Origin: CAYNZV01 sp965217095
GTDB taxonomy: Bacteria > Latescibacterota > UBA2968 > UBA8231
Length of the DNA: 64,000 nt
Reading direction: 5' to 3'
NCBI GenBank assembly: GCA_965217095.1
Contig: OZ244235.1
Span: 1,612,001 to 1,676,000, forward strand
Below the pieces are notes generated by a model. The model was not told the DNA's origin, made no database searches, and saw only the letters and a program-made list of their open reading frames with translations. Numbering within the stretch: position 1 is the first letter of the stretch; each line of letters begins with the position of its first letter. The position numbers and the translations under genes were made by a program. This document shows, piece after piece, positions 16,967 to 27,061 of the stretch.

Positions 16967-17997
16967 ATGGTCCCATCCGAACCCATCCGCAGGCGCTTGA
17001 AGCGCCGGTCCTGGCAACTCGATTTCTGCCTGGCGGCCACCGCAATTTTTCTTTGGAACCTGCTCAACGCGCTGGATATTCGGCTCGGGTTCGGGTTCGA
17101 CTCGTTGCATTTCTCCCTCGACATTCGCGCCTGGCAGGGCACCTGGCCCTGGCCGTCATGGGTAGTGTCGACCCTTGGCCTGGGTGGTGCTTTTCTTAGC
17201 GCACGTCGCGATGAACCCGGTCGCGGGTCGATCCAACGCCTCCTGTGGGGCGTCACCAAACTGTGTACAGCGCTGATCCTCTTGCGCCTGTTCTCATTGT
17301 GGGAAGTGGCCGGATATCTACTCCCCTACGTGAGCCTCCTGTGGTCGCCGCATGCCAACTGGGCCCTGAACGCCCTCTTCCTGTTGCCCCTGCTCCATGG
17401 TCTCGCTTCAACCTGGGCGCGTTTCGTGCGGTGCCTTTCCAACCGCAGCTTGTGCGCTGCCGCCTTCCTGGTCAGCGCCGTGGTGTTCAGCGGGTACACC
17501 CTCTATTTCTGCCAGATCACCATGTTGCACGGCGACGAGGGGCAGTACCTGCTGGTGACTCAGAGCCTGATCCGCGACGGCGATATGGACCTGACCAACA
17601 ATGTCGAGCCCGAGAACATCCGTGAGTTTCACGTAATCGATTCGTTTGGCCTCCACAAGGCTCCTGGTTCGCCCGCGGGCAAGCTTCATTCGGTACACCC
17701 GATCGGGTTGTCGATTCTCCTGGTTCCGCCCTATATGGCCGGGCTCGATCTGTGGCAGAACCCACGACTGGCCTGCGCTTTGACTATGGCGCTAATGGCC
17801 GCCGGCTGCGTTGCTTTGATGCTCTTATGGTTGCTGCGCCTGAAGATTCCAGCGTGGGCGGCGTTGGTTGCAGCCACCATAGCCGCGTGTACCGGACCTC
17901 TTTTTCTCTACACCACCCAACTCTTCCCCGACCTACCCGCACTCTTCATCTCTCTGATCGCCCTGTGCGCCTTTGCCCACTGGCAGGTGCCCGCGGG
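16967..17997 (+). CDS. GT-C-type membrane glycosyltransferase, 5' part
   Basis: N-terminal half of a large polytopic membrane protein. About eight hydrophobic helices. The loop HGDEGQYLLVTQSLIRDGD (near residue 190) carries the Asp-Glu pair typical of lipid-phosphosugar-dependent GT-C/ArnT-like enzymes, followed by DLTNN and a later FPDLPALF segment. The frame is lost near 17995 (GGG): one more G would read ...VPAGSYRSWGRLEPF and join the next part. It starts 67 bases after pepA and may be co-transcribed. Confidence 0.75.
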
Positions 17998-19863
17998 AGT
18001 TACCGATCCTGGGGCAGGCTGGAGCCGTTCTGGTTGTCTTTGTTGAGCGCGGCCCTAGCCTTCTTGCCGTTCCTCCACGCCCGCTTCACCCCCATCGCTC
18101 TGTTGGCAGGTATTGGCATCGTTTTGCAGATCCGGGGCACTCCCAAACCCAAAGTTGCGTTGGCTCCCGTTGTCGGGGTGGTCGTAGTCGCACTCGTATT
18201 GTTGCTGCAATTCAACCTCGCCTTCAGCGGCGACTGGTTGGGCCCGTTCAAACCGGGCAATGCGTGGGAAGAGGGCGCCCTTGATGCGGCGACCTGGTGG
18301 ACCTCCCTGCCCGGGCACTGGCTGCATGGGGATGTGGGTTTGGTGAACAGCACCCCCATCTATCTGTATTCTCTCTTGGGATTGGCGTTACTGGCAAAAC
18401 AACGCGACCGGCGACTCCTGATCGGCGTCGCTGTCTACATCGTCACGGCCGTCGTCAACGGCATGCACCCGGACTGGAAATTCGGATTCTGCTTACCGGC
18501 GCGATTCCTGGTTACCTCACTTCCCTGTCTCGTATTGGGTTTAGCTGCTGCGATGAGTCCGATCGTCCGCCATCCCGGATTGGCTTTCATCGCGCTCTTT
18601 GCGCTGTGCGTAAGCGCCGACAGCATCTGGATGGACCTGGTACTGACTGAGGAATCCTACGTAGGCGACAACCTCTTCGCCCGTTCTCTCAACCACTATT
18701 ACCCGTGGCAAGCCCATTTCAACAGCGACGAGACCACGGGGTTTCTGACCGAATCCTTCTTTGTCGTCCTGCTGCTTGCCGGCCTCTTTGCCCGCCATTT
18801 AGCGAACCGGCTGGGAACGGGCTGGACCGGATGGGCCCTGTTTGTGACCACCGCGCTGATCCCGACGACATGGGGTCAGATGGAGAGTTTGACCTCTCGT
18901 CTGAAGACGACGACTTCGCACTTTATGAACCGTCTCGACAACGAAGGGCGTGTCGGCATCCGCAAGATGGTGGGGTACAACCTCAACCTGAAACCTCTCT
19001 CGGTTCCGCCGCAGAAGGATGGAAGCATCAAGGCTGTGGGGGGCACGCACTCTCCCGGACTGGTGGCCCGCGCCTACATGCCGATCCTCGAGCCAGGCTC
19101 CTACGTGTTGAAGCTTCCCGACCTCCAGGTGCAATCGATCGATGAGGTTCCGGTTCCGGGTCATTTGCTTTTGCTGAGACGCGAAACAGTCCATGCGAAG
19201 TCGATTTGGGAAACAAGAATGACGTTGCCATTGATCGCCGACCGGGAGCTGAACGAACTGATCTTTCACATCAATCGAACTGCTCTCGGCTTCACCTACC
19301 TTCATTTCTCTGGATCAGGATTGCTCCGGCTGCGACGCGCCCGGTTGCTTCATTCCCCCGGATTCGCGCACCTCCGGAGCCGCGAGATTCGTCGCGCCGA
19401 GGGCGGCGTTCGCCCCTCGACGGAGATACCGCTGGCACTTGTGGCAAGATTTCCCAACCTGCAGCCTGGCGGTTATGCCGTGACCGCAGAGTTGAGCGGA
19501 ATGACCGCGCAAACCCTGGTAGATCGAGCCTCTTCACCTATCGCTATGGCGGTTTTCCTGGAGGAGTCAGAATCAGTGGGAGGAGCGATCGAAGATCGGA
19601 TCCGATCCTGGTTCGGATCGAAACGTGACCTAGTTTCGGTGGCGGAACAGGGCAGACCCGTGATGCCGCTTATCGAAACGATCCAACCTCCCTGGTGGAT
19701 GGCTATACCGGTCTTAGGGGCGGACAAATACCAGTTGGCTTTCTCGGTCTTCCGACCCGGGGATGTCTGGGTGGCACTGAAGTATGGGGGTCCGCTGGAC
19801 ATCGCGCTGGACCATTTTGTGCTGAAGCAGATCGAGCCGGGGCACCGAAGGCCGGTCGACTGA
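17998..19863 (+). CDS. GT-C-type membrane glycosyltransferase, 3' part
   Basis: Continuation of the preceding gene in the next frame, beginning SYRSWGRLEPFWLSLL. It holds further hydrophobic helices (for example FTPIALLAGIGIVLQI and PVVGVVVVALVLLLQF), then a short stretch typical of the family (NGMHPDWKFGFCLPAR; HYYPWQAHFNSDETTG), then a soluble about 300-residue C-terminal region. The whole gene is 2897 nt, consistent with one missing base. The acceptor is unknown. It converges with the M32 carboxypeptidase gene 16 bases away. Confidence 0.72.
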   Translation, partial: SYRSWGRLEPFWLSLLSAALAFLPFLHARFTPIALLAGIGIVLQIRGTPKPKVALAPVVGVVVVALVLLLQFNLAFSGDWLGPFKPGNAWEEGALDAATWWTSLPGHWLHGDVGLVNSTPIYLYSLLGLALLAKQRDRRLLIGVAVYIVTAVVNGMHPDWKFGFCLPARFLVTSLPCLVLGLAAAMSPIVRHPGLAFIALFALCVSADSIWMDLVLTEESYVGDNLFARSLNHYYPWQAHFNSDETTGFLTESFFVVLLLAGLFARHLANRLGTGWTGWALFVTTALIPTTWGQMESLTSRLKTTTSHFMNRLDNEGRVGIRKMVGYNLNLKPLSVPPQKDGSIKAVGGTHSPGLVARAYMPILEPGSYVLKLPDLQVQSIDEVPVPGHLLLLRRETVHAKSIWETRMTLPLIADRELNELIFHINRTALGFTYLHFSGSGLLRLRRARLLHSPGFAHLRSREIRRAEGGVRPSTEIPLALVARFPNLQPGGYAVTAELSGMTAQTLVDRASSPIAMAVFLEESESVGGAIEDRIRSWFGSKRDLVSVAEQGRPVMPLIETIQPPWWMAIPVLGADKYQLAFSVFRPGDVWVALKYGGPLDIALDHFVLKQIEPGHRRPVD

Positions 19864-19879
19864 AGCCGGCAGCTCCGAG

Positions 19880-21382
19880 CTAAGGATCGAGGTCGTACAG
19901 ACGGCCGAATTTTTCCTTCAGGTAAGCCACGAACGGCCCGATTTCGAGTCCCTTTCCCGTGACCTCCCGCACTAACTCCCCCGCTTGCAGACGGGAACCC
20001 CGTTGGTGGACCTTTGCGTTCAGCCATGATTTCAGCGGCAAAAGCTCTCCCCTGGAGATCTGCATTTCTAGATCGGGAATATCGCGGACAGCGCTGTCGT
20101 ACAGCTGAGCGCCGTAAAGATTGCCCAGGGTGTAGGTGGGAAAGTACCCGAACAGACCGAGGGACCAGTGGACGTCTTGCAAAACCCCCTGGGCATCGTT
20201 GGGAGGTCGGATTCCCAGATAGTCCTCCATGCGTTGATTCCAGGCTTCTGGCAGCTCGGCGACGGGCAGCTCGCCCGCCAGTAGCTCGCGCTCAAGCTCG
20301 AAGCGCAGCAGGATATGGAGATTGTAGGTCACCTCGTCCGCTTCGACCCGTATGAGGGATGGTTCAACCCTGTTGATCGCTCCATAGAAGGCGTCCAGAT
20401 CGATCCCATCCAACTGCGCGGGAAAGATCTCTTTCAAGGCCGGCAGATAGTGCGACCAGAACCGCCGGCTGCGGCCGATCATGTTCTCCCATAAGCGCGA
20501 CTGGGATTCGTGTATACCCAGCGAAACCGCCTTTCCGGCCGGCAGGGTGCTCAACTCGGCGGGAAGACCCTGCTCGTAAAGGCCATGTCCCGTTTCGTGG
20601 ATGATTCCGAAGAGGGATTCGGTAATTCCGTTTTCTTCGTATCTGGTGGTGAGCCTCACGTCTTCCGGACCGATCCCGCTGCAAAAGGGATGCACCGATA
20701 TGTCGAGGCGCCCAGCTTCGACGTCGAATCCCATTTCCTCCATGATGCGGCGCCCGAATTGTTCCTGTAGCGCCACCGGAAATGGACTTTCGAGCGCTTG
20801 CAACCGGGGACGGTCCACAGCGGCGATCTGCTCCACCATCCGCACCAGGTGCCGACGGAGTTCTGCGAACACCGGACCTATCTCCTCCGCCGTCGCGTAC
20901 GGTTCGTACTCATCCAGGAAGGCGTTGTAGATCGATCCCTCGAAGCCGACGATGTCGGCCACCTGCTGCTTCAGGTTGAGCATCTTTTCCAGCCAGGGCT
21001 GGTAGTGGGCGAAGTTGTCGTCCGCGCGCGCCTGGACCCACGCCTCGTGACCCAGCGAAGCCGTTTCGCTGAGCTCGACTACGAGTTCCCGCGGCATTTT
21101 GCGGGCTCGAGCCTGCTCGCGATCCAGCTCTCGCAGATTTACCGCTTCGTCGCCCGTCAGACCTGCCTGCTGAAGATCCTCTACCAGATCAACGAGTTGC
21201 TGCGTAGTGAGTTTGTCGTGATAGATACCGGCGAGTGTGCCGAGACTACGGGCGCGCAAGCGCGCGCCCTTGGGAGGCATGTTGGTTTCCTGATCCCAGC
21301 CCAACAACGCTTGCGCATGGGCGATATCCGCCAACTCGGACATGGATTCGAGCAATCGGGCGTAACCGTTTGGCCTCGTCAT
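19880..21382 (-). CDS. Carboxypeptidase Taq-type metallopeptidase (M32)
   Basis: Zinc carboxypeptidase removing C-terminal residues, cytoplasmic. 500 residues, the usual length. The metal motif HETGH is in GIIHETGHGLYEQGLP near residue 250, with the downstream HESQSRLWEN (third ligand region) and the family signatures LGWDQETNMPPKG (N-terminal) and DVHWSLGLFGYFPTYTLGN (near 415). It lies 52 bases downstream of the TIM-barrel gene on the same strand. Confidence 0.95.
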   Translation of the reverse strand: MTRPNGYARLLESMSELADIAHAQALLGWDQETNMPPKGARLRARSLGTLAGIYHDKLTTQQLVDLVEDLQQAGLTGDEAVNLRELDREQARARKMPRELVVELSETASLGHEAWVQARADDNFAHYQPWLEKMLNLKQQVADIVGFEGSIYNAFLDEYEPYATAEEIGPVFAELRRHLVRMVEQIAAVDRPRLQALESPFPVALQEQFGRRIMEEMGFDVEAGRLDISVHPFCSGIGPEDVRLTTRYEENGITESLFGIIHETGHGLYEQGLPAELSTLPAGKAVSLGIHESQSRLWENMIGRSRRFWSHYLPALKEIFPAQLDGIDLDAFYGAINRVEPSLIRVEADEVTYNLHILLRFELERELLAGELPVAELPEAWNQRMEDYLGIRPPNDAQGVLQDVHWSLGLFGYFPTYTLGNLYGAQLYDSAVRDIPDLEMQISRGELLPLKSWLNAKVHQRGSRLQAGELVREVTGKGLEIGPFVAYLKEKFGRLYDLDP

Positions 21383-21433
21383 TTCAACCCGCTGCCGTTG
21401 CGCCTAGTTTGGTGATGGCGCCAGGCCCGTCCA

Positions 21434-22435
21434 TCATCTGCCCATATCCGGGTAACCGGTCAATCGATAGCCGATGTCGACATAGTCCAGTAGCCGCGTC
21501 AGGGCTCTCAAGGCAACTCCGAATCCGTCCACGCCACTATTCCCACCGAACTGCCCTCCGCCACGAAGATGCGGTTCCAGATCGAGAAAGACCCCCGGCA
21601 CCCCCTGCCGTCGCAGCTTGCGGGACAACGCCGGTATGCGACCGCGGAAATCCCGCAGAATGTTCTCATGTCCCGAATCTCCCTCGTCGGCGGGCACGAA
21701 ATTCTTCAGACGCTCTTCATCCACATGCCCATCCCACTTCAATGCAGGATCGATGCGGTAGTCTTTGATATGCATCCAGCCGACCCCGCTCTTCATCGCC
21801 GAATACTCCGCGAAGGTCCGTTCGGCGGGGAAATTTTGACTGGCAAGATTCCCTCCGTCGAAAATGAGATAGAGATTTTGGCTGCTCACACGCCGCTGCA
21901 GCGCGCGCAGGAGATGACCATCTTGCCCGATCAGGTTGGCTTCCACCTCAAGTCCGAACAGCAGGCCGGCGGTAGCGCACCGGTCGACGATCTGACACAG
22001 GCGATCGGCAGCCTCATCGACAAAAGCGGCAGGATCGGTTCCCCGCGGATGGTAGAACGAAAATCCGCGGATACAGCGGGTCTCTAGTTCGGTCGACAGC
22101 GATACTGCACGTTCTACATCCCGGCGTAGATAGGTCGAGAACGGTACGTAGGTGTTGCTTGTGCCATCCTCGACATCGCGCAGCTTAACCTTGCCGATAG
22201 GAGACCCCAGGGAGGAGACCTGGACCCCGAAGTCGCCGTGCAGGCGTTTCAATCGACGGATTTCCCCTTTGCTCAAGGTCATGGCGTTTTTGACACCGTC
22301 ACCCATGTCGACGAAGCGCAGGCTATAGAACGATAATCCGAGCGCCGTGAGCATAGTGAGCTGGCTCTCCGCACGTTTATCCGCAGGACCCTCGTCGGCG
22401 AATCCAGTGATGATCACTTCCGGCTTAGCGCTCAT
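21434..22435 (-). CDS. Sugar phosphate isomerase/epimerase-type TIM barrel
   Basis: 333 residues with the AP-endonuclease-2-like TIM-barrel pattern: VIITGFADEG at the N-terminus, GLEVEANLIG (metal Glu) near 185, FDGGNLAS (metal Asp region) near 212, WMHIKDYRID (His/Asp) near 240, and FLDLEPHL near the C-terminus. Probably isomerises a sugar or inositol derivative, substrate unknown. Its ATG lies inside the last 11 bases of yigZ, suggesting translational coupling. Confidence 0.8.
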   Translation of the reverse strand: MSAKPEVIITGFADEGPADKRAESQLTMLTALGLSFYSLRFVDMGDGVKNAMTLSKGEIRRLKRLHGDFGVQVSSLGSPIGKVKLRDVEDGTSNTYVPFSTYLRRDVERAVSLSTELETRCIRGFSFYHPRGTDPAAFVDEAADRLCQIVDRCATAGLLFGLEVEANLIGQDGHLLRALQRRVSSQNLYLIFDGGNLASQNFPAERTFAEYSAMKSGVGWMHIKDYRIDPALKWDGHVDEERLKNFVPADEGDSGHENILRDFRGRIPALSRKLRRQGVPGVFLDLEPHLRGGGQFGGNSGVDGFGVALRALTRLLDYVDIGYRLTGYPDMGR

Positions 22436-23051
22436 CCTTGCTCTCTTCGACGATGTCGGTCATGCGAATCCGTCCCGAGGAAAGATCCAGCAGTTGCTGG
22501 CGCGTTTCCTCCAATCGGTGCTCCTCGACCTGGGCTCGCAACTGCACGTCGGCTCCGTAGATCTCCTTGTCTATTAGTCCCGCCTCCACGATCGTCGATT
22601 TGCAGAGCTCGAGATACGCGTACGGAACCGCGATATCCACCGCCACGCGGCTCACCTTGCGTTCGGTCGGCAGCGCGGCAAGCACTTCTTGCGCTGTCTC
22701 GGTGTAGGCTCGGACCAAACCTCCGGTTCCGAGCTTGGTGCCGCCGAAATAGCGAACCACCACAACCGCCACGTCCCCGATATTGCTTCCGGCAAGAACG
22801 GCCAGGACCGGACGGCCTGCGGTACCCGACGGCTCGCCGTTATCGCTCATCCCGTGGGTAACGGTGGAGCCGTGACCGACCGCGAAAGCGTAGACATGAT
22901 GCGAAGCATCCGGAAACTGCTCCCGCGTCCGGTGGAGAAACGCCTGAGCTTCATCGACGCTGCCGGCGCGATCGGCGACTCCTATGAATCTCGAATTCTT
23001 GAATCGCAGATCCACCCGCGCCGCACGGGCGGGAATCGCATAACCAGTCAT
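22425..23051 (-). CDS. YigZ/IMPACT family protein (UPF0029)
   Basis: 208 residues. Signatures: SRFIGVADRAGSVDEAQAFL near 18, DASHHVYAF, SDNGEPSGTAGRPVL and VVVVRYFGGTKLGTGGLVRAY, which define the N-terminal domain; the C-terminal UPF0029-associated domain follows. Molecular function is not settled in the family (relatives of eukaryotic IMPACT). Its 3' end overlaps the TIM-barrel gene by 11 bases. Confidence 0.92.
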   Translation of the reverse strand: MTGYAIPARAARVDLRFKNSRFIGVADRAGSVDEAQAFLHRTREQFPDASHHVYAFAVGHGSTVTHGMSDNGEPSGTAGRPVLAVLAGSNIGDVAVVVVRYFGGTKLGTGGLVRAYTETAQEVLAALPTERKVSRVAVDIAVPYAYLELCKSTIVEAGLIDKEIYGADVQLRAQVEEHRLEETRQQLLDLSSGRIRMTDIVEESKDER

Positions 23052-23174
23052 AGTGGATGTCGCACCCCGAACGAAAGAGGATAAATTAAGGTAGGTGGCC
23101 GGGAGACGCTATCTGACGTTGCGCGCATGTCCAGCCTGTTTTTTCATTATCCTACATCCGACAAAGGAGATCAG

Positions 23175-23978
23175 ATGACCAAATACAGCTACATGATTTT
23201 CGAACCGCTCTCCACTCAGGAGCCGGAACGACTGCGCGCGAATCTGGAACAGATCGCCGAGTGCGGTTACGAAGGAGTGGAGTTGAACCTGGTTCAGCCA
23301 ACAGTCGTCGATCTGGCAACGCTGGAGTCCTGGCTTCGAGATCTGAGCCTGGTCATCCCTTCCTTTCTTACCGGAGCGGTCTACAGCAGCGACTGCTGCA
23401 TGGCCTCGAAGGACCTCGGCGCGCGCCGTCAAGCCGTTGAGCACCTGTTCGAATGCTTGGAAACGGCCGCCCGGTTCGGGGCGATCATCGTCGTTGGATT
23501 GCTGCAAGGGCAGCGCAGCGATGAAAGCAACACGCAAACCGCAAACAAGCGAATCGTCGAGTGTTTGCGCGAGGTTGGAACACGCGCGATCGAACTGGGA
23601 GTAGAAGTCGTGATCGAACCGATCAATCACCTGCAGGTCGGCTTCAACCACTCGGTTGCCGAGGTGCGCGGGTTGATCAATGACGTGGGCTGTGCCGCGG
23701 TGCATCCCATGGTGGATACGATCCACATGAACATCGAGGAGAAATCGGTCGTACAACCGATCCTGGATTGCAGTGACGAGCTCTGTCACGTGCATCTCTG
23801 CGAGAGCAATGGGGCCTTGTTGGGCAGCGGTCACGTGGATTTCCGCGCTGTGCTGGAAGCCCTAAACACCGTGAAGTACCGCCGTTTCGCGTCGGTGAAG
23901 GATTACCGTTCCCCCGATCTGGCGAAATCGGCCCGATCCTGTATGCGGTTCCTGCACAGTGTGGGGACGACGAATTAG
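23175..23978 (+). CDS. Sugar phosphate isomerase/epimerase-type TIM barrel, second gene
   Basis: 267 residues. ATG 23175 chosen because AAAGGAGAT precedes it. Pattern of the xylose-isomerase-like TIM barrel: CGYEGVELNL near 30, EVVIEPINHLQVG (metal Glu) near 150, MVDTIHMNIEE (Asp/His) near 185, HVHLCESNGALLGSGHVDFRA near 215. Resembles hydroxypyruvate isomerase/tagatose epimerase relatives; substrate unknown. It faces the PhyH gene and the two overlap by 4 bases at their stops. Confidence 0.85.
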   Translation: MTKYSYMIFEPLSTQEPERLRANLEQIAECGYEGVELNLVQPTVVDLATLESWLRDLSLVIPSFLTGAVYSSDCCMASKDLGARRQAVEHLFECLETAARFGAIIVVGLLQGQRSDESNTQTANKRIVECLREVGTRAIELGVEVVIEPINHLQVGFNHSVAEVRGLINDVGCAAVHPMVDTIHMNIEEKSVVQPILDCSDELCHVHLCESNGALLGSGHVDFRAVLEALNTVKYRRFASVKDYRSPDLAKSARSCMRFLHSVGTTN

Positions 23979-24880
23979 GTTTTGGAGGTATCGAGCAGTG
24001 ACCAGTCCAATTCGCTGACCTCCAGATCCAGTTGCCGCCAATAATACTTTAGGTCGCTGTCCCCCCAGGCCTCATAGACCTGATCCCAGGTCAGCATGCC
24101 CACGTGAGGCAAGAGGGATGTGCTGTCGACGGCGGGCACGGAAAGCGGCTGATATCTGAAATCCACCGAAAGTCTAATCCGGTTCTCGGTCAGGTTCGGT
24201 AAAGACCGGTGCACGGCTTTGCTGTGGAAGATGATGGCATCTCCCGCCTGCAGGTCCCCCTCCACCCAGCTTTCCTCGCAGTCATCCAGGACCACGGTGC
24301 GATGACCTGCACCGTCGGCATCGCGCACCTTCAGGATGTCGCGATTGTGGGTACCGGACAGGATGGTTAACCCACCGAGCTCCCGCGGGCAATCTCCAAG
24401 GGGAAACCAACAGGTGTAGGTAGACTGGGATCCCTGCACATAGATGAAATCCTGGTGGGCGGGGGTTGGAGGCGCATCCTTGTGAGGTGCCATCAAGCGC
24501 GCGATGTTGCGCGGGTGCACGAATACGGATCCGCCGAACAGTTTTGCGAACAGGCCGACGATGGCGGGGTGGTGTGCAAGGCGGTGGAATGCCTCAATCC
24601 GGTAGAGATCCTGATACGCCTGTTTGTCGACGCCGTTGGAGGCGTAACATTCGACCTCGTGGATGCAAGGATCGATGATGCCGTCCATGAGCTCGCTGCC
24701 GTCGAGAATCCAACCCCGACCTTCGAACTGCTCGAGGATCGTCCGCCGCATCTCAAGAATTGGCTCGACCGGAATGAGGCCACGGAAAAGACCGAAACCG
24801 TCTTTCTGGATCTGTCGCCTTAATTCAACTTCATCGTTGGCCAGCGCGCTTAAATCGCGGAATTCCGTGGGGTCGGCCAT
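23975..24880 (-). CDS. Phytanoyl-CoA dioxygenase (PhyH) family protein
   Basis: Fe(II)/2-oxoglutarate-dependent oxygenase. About 301 residues. Iron ligands: HQDF (HxD) near residue 160 and the distal His in HSKAVHRSLPN, followed by Arg in ENRIRLSVDFRY for 2-oxoglutarate binding. The start at 24880 has AGGGG close by and gives MADPTEFRDL. Such dioxygenases are numerous in Latescibacteria- and Poribacteria-like genomes; the substrate is not predictable. It lies 5 bases downstream of dnaB, the last gene of a long co-directional run. Confidence 0.88.
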   Translation of the reverse strand: MADPTEFRDLSALANDEVELRRQIQKDGFGLFRGLIPVEPILEMRRTILEQFEGRGWILDGSELMDGIIDPCIHEVECYASNGVDKQAYQDLYRIEAFHRLAHHPAIVGLFAKLFGGSVFVHPRNIARLMAPHKDAPPTPAHQDFIYVQGSQSTYTCWFPLGDCPRELGGLTILSGTHNRDILKVRDADGAGHRTVVLDDCEESWVEGDLQAGDAIIFHSKAVHRSLPNLTENRIRLSVDFRYQPLSVPAVDSTSLLPHVGMLTWDQVYEAWGDSDLKYYWRQLDLEVSELDWSLLDTSKT

Positions 24881-24885
24881 TGCCC

Positions 24886-26274
24886 CTAGAACTCTTCTTC
24901 CTGCTCGATGCGAAACTCCGGCGCCATGTTTTCGAAGCTTGCACTTTCCGGGTTCCACATCAGATGCATCGAGCCTGTCGGCCCGTTTCGCTGTTTCCCG
25001 ATAATGACCTCCGCATGCCCCTCCAGGCTGCCACCTTCAGCGGACCGCAGTCCGTAGACTTCGGGGCGATAGATGAACATTACCACGTCAGCATCCTGCT
25101 CCAGCGAACCGCTTTCGCGCAGATCGGAGAGCTGCGGGCGTCGATCGGTACGGCTTTCGACCGCCCTCGACAGCTGGGACAGAGCCAGCACCGGCACATC
25201 AAGTTCCTTCGCTAACCCCTTGAGACCCCTTGAGATCTGGGAAATCTCCTGCTCCCGGCTGTTCACCTGAGTGTGGCTGCTCATCAATTGGAGGTAATCT
25301 ATGATGATCATCCCGACACCGTAGTCACGTTTGAGCCGGCGTGCCTTGGCCCGCGCCTCGAGGACGGTAATGCCCGGCGAATCGTCGACGAAGATCTGGG
25401 CTTGAGCGAGCTTGCCCACGTGGTGGGTAAGATTGAGCCAGTCTTCCTCCCGCAATCTGCCCGTCCGCAATTTGTGGAGGTCCAACCGAGTTTCGATGCA
25501 CAGGAGCCTTTGGGCTAGCTGCATCTTGGACATCTCGAGACTGAAGATTCCCACCGGAACTCCGGCCTCCACGGCGGCATTTCTGGCCAGACATAGAGCT
25601 AGAGCGGTCTTTCCCACGCTGGGTCGAGCCGCCAGAATCAACAGGTCCCCATTTTGAAATCCGGAGGTTATCTCGTTGAGCTCGGCGAATCCGGTCTCTA
25701 CGCCAGAGACGATACTGTATTGTCGGTGAGCGTTCTCTATCTGTTCCAAGGTGCTTCCCAGCACCGTTTCCAAACGCTCGAATCCATCGTTCAGCCCACG
25801 CTCGGTGAGGGCAAAGATATTTTGCTCGGCCCAACTGATGAGCTCCTGCACGTCGGTGGACCCTTCGTACGCCTTCGCCGAAACCTGGGCCGATGTTTCT
25901 ATCAATTTCCTTCCCAGCGCCTTCTCAAGAACGATACGTGCATGGTAATCGATGTTTGCGCTGGAGCTCACCTCGGTCGCCAGGGAGGCCAGGTAGACGA
26001 CGCCCCCCACCTTCTCCAACTGATTCTCTCGCCGCAGCTCTTCGGCGAGGGTGAGTTGGTCCACCGCCTCGTTGCGTTCGTACATACGCAACATTGCCGC
26101 GTAAATCTGGCCGTGCGGGATGTGGTAAAAACAACTCGAGTCGAGCAGCTCTATACCCCGGCCGATGGCACGGGAATCGATCATCATCGCTCCAAGAACG
26201 GCACGCTCTATCTCTACCGCCTGTGGCGGCATGCGTTCTACGTCTCGGCCGTTCCCTGGTGCTCCCCGATTCAT
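24886..26274 (-). CDS. dnaB: Replicative DNA helicase
   Basis: Hexameric 5'-3' helicase of the replication fork. 462 residues: N-terminal primase-interacting domain (PPQAVEIERAVLGAMMIDS), linker, RecA-like ATPase with Walker A ARPSVGKTALAL near 220, Walker B MIIIDYLQLM near 320, motif SREQEISQISRGLKGLAKEL and the arginine-finger region KQRNGPTGSM. No intein. Located in an otherwise non-replication gene run, 5 bases before the PhyH gene. Confidence 0.97.
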   Translation of the reverse strand: MNRGAPGNGRDVERMPPQAVEIERAVLGAMMIDSRAIGRGIELLDSSCFYHIPHGQIYAAMLRMYERNEAVDQLTLAEELRRENQLEKVGGVVYLASLATEVSSSANIDYHARIVLEKALGRKLIETSAQVSAKAYEGSTDVQELISWAEQNIFALTERGLNDGFERLETVLGSTLEQIENAHRQYSIVSGVETGFAELNEITSGFQNGDLLILAARPSVGKTALALCLARNAAVEAGVPVGIFSLEMSKMQLAQRLLCIETRLDLHKLRTGRLREEDWLNLTHHVGKLAQAQIFVDDSPGITVLEARAKARRLKRDYGVGMIIIDYLQLMSSHTQVNSREQEISQISRGLKGLAKELDVPVLALSQLSRAVESRTDRRPQLSDLRESGSLEQDADVVMFIYRPEVYGLRSAEGGSLEGHAEVIIGKQRNGPTGSMHLMWNPESASFENMAPEFRIEQEEEF

Positions 26275-26356
26275 GCTGCGTCCTTCATGGTTAAAACCCG
26301 GTTTGATCCCGTGTGAGCCGGCACCGATGGCTGCAGGAGACAGGCGACGTGCCGGC

Positions 26357-27061
26357 TCAAAGCTGGACGCCGTCGTATTCCCGTCGGAGCCATTTCATGT
26401 CCTCCCAAGCGCCCCGTTTCCACTGAGGGTTGCGCAGCAGCGCTGCCGGATGATAGGTAGCGATGAGAGGTATACCTTCATATTCGTGCAACATGCCGCG
26501 CAATGAACGCATCGGGGCCCCGGTCTTGAGGAGCGCCTGGGTGGAGATCCTACCCAGGGTACAAATGATCCTCGGTTGCACGATCTCGATCTGTCGCTTG
26601 AGATACGGCTCGCAGGCGGTGATCTCTTCAGGGTTGGGATCGCGGTTCCCCGGCGGCCGGCATTTCAAGACATTGCAGATGTAGACCTGCTCGCGGCGCA
26701 GTCCCATAGCTTCGATAATCTTCGTCAGCAATTGCCCCGCCTTGCCCACGAACGGTAACCCTTGTCGATCCTCATCGGCTCCTGGCGCTTCCCCGATAAA
26801 CATGATGCCGGCGTCGGCGCTTCCGCTTCCGAAAACGAAGTTCCCGCGCGTCTGGCCCAATGGACAGTTCTGACATTCGCAGATCTCGAGGCGATACGCC
26901 TCTAGGCGGGCAGACACTTCAGACTTTCTCGCCACCGGATCCACCTGCGCCGGGGGCACCATACTGGCGGGCAGAATAAACTGCTCGCCTTCGTAGGCCT
27001 GCAGATCGCCTAGGACGCGGCAAACCTGGGAAAACTCGTCATGTTTCGTGGTCTCGTTCAA
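26357..27061 (-). CDS. Uracil-DNA glycosylase, family 4 (Fe-S type)
   Basis: Removes uracil from DNA. 234 residues. Motif 1 GEAPGADEDRQGLPFVG near 92, motif 2 TYHPAALLRNPQ near 212, with the [4Fe-4S] cysteines in CQNCPLG (about 60), CNVLKCRPP and the CEPYLKRQI region. Family 4 enzymes normally carry this cluster. Its ATG overlaps the coaBC stop by 4 bases, so it is part of the same operon. Confidence 0.93.
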   Translation of the reverse strand: MNETTKHDEFSQVCRVLGDLQAYEGEQFILPASMVPPAQVDPVARKSEVSARLEAYRLEICECQNCPLGQTRGNFVFGSGSADAGIMFIGEAPGADEDRQGLPFVGKAGQLLTKIIEAMGLRREQVYICNVLKCRPPGNRDPNPEEITACEPYLKRQIEIVQPRIICTLGRISTQALLKTGAPMRSLRGMLHEYEGIPLIATYHPAALLRNPQWKRGAWEDMKWLRREYDGVQL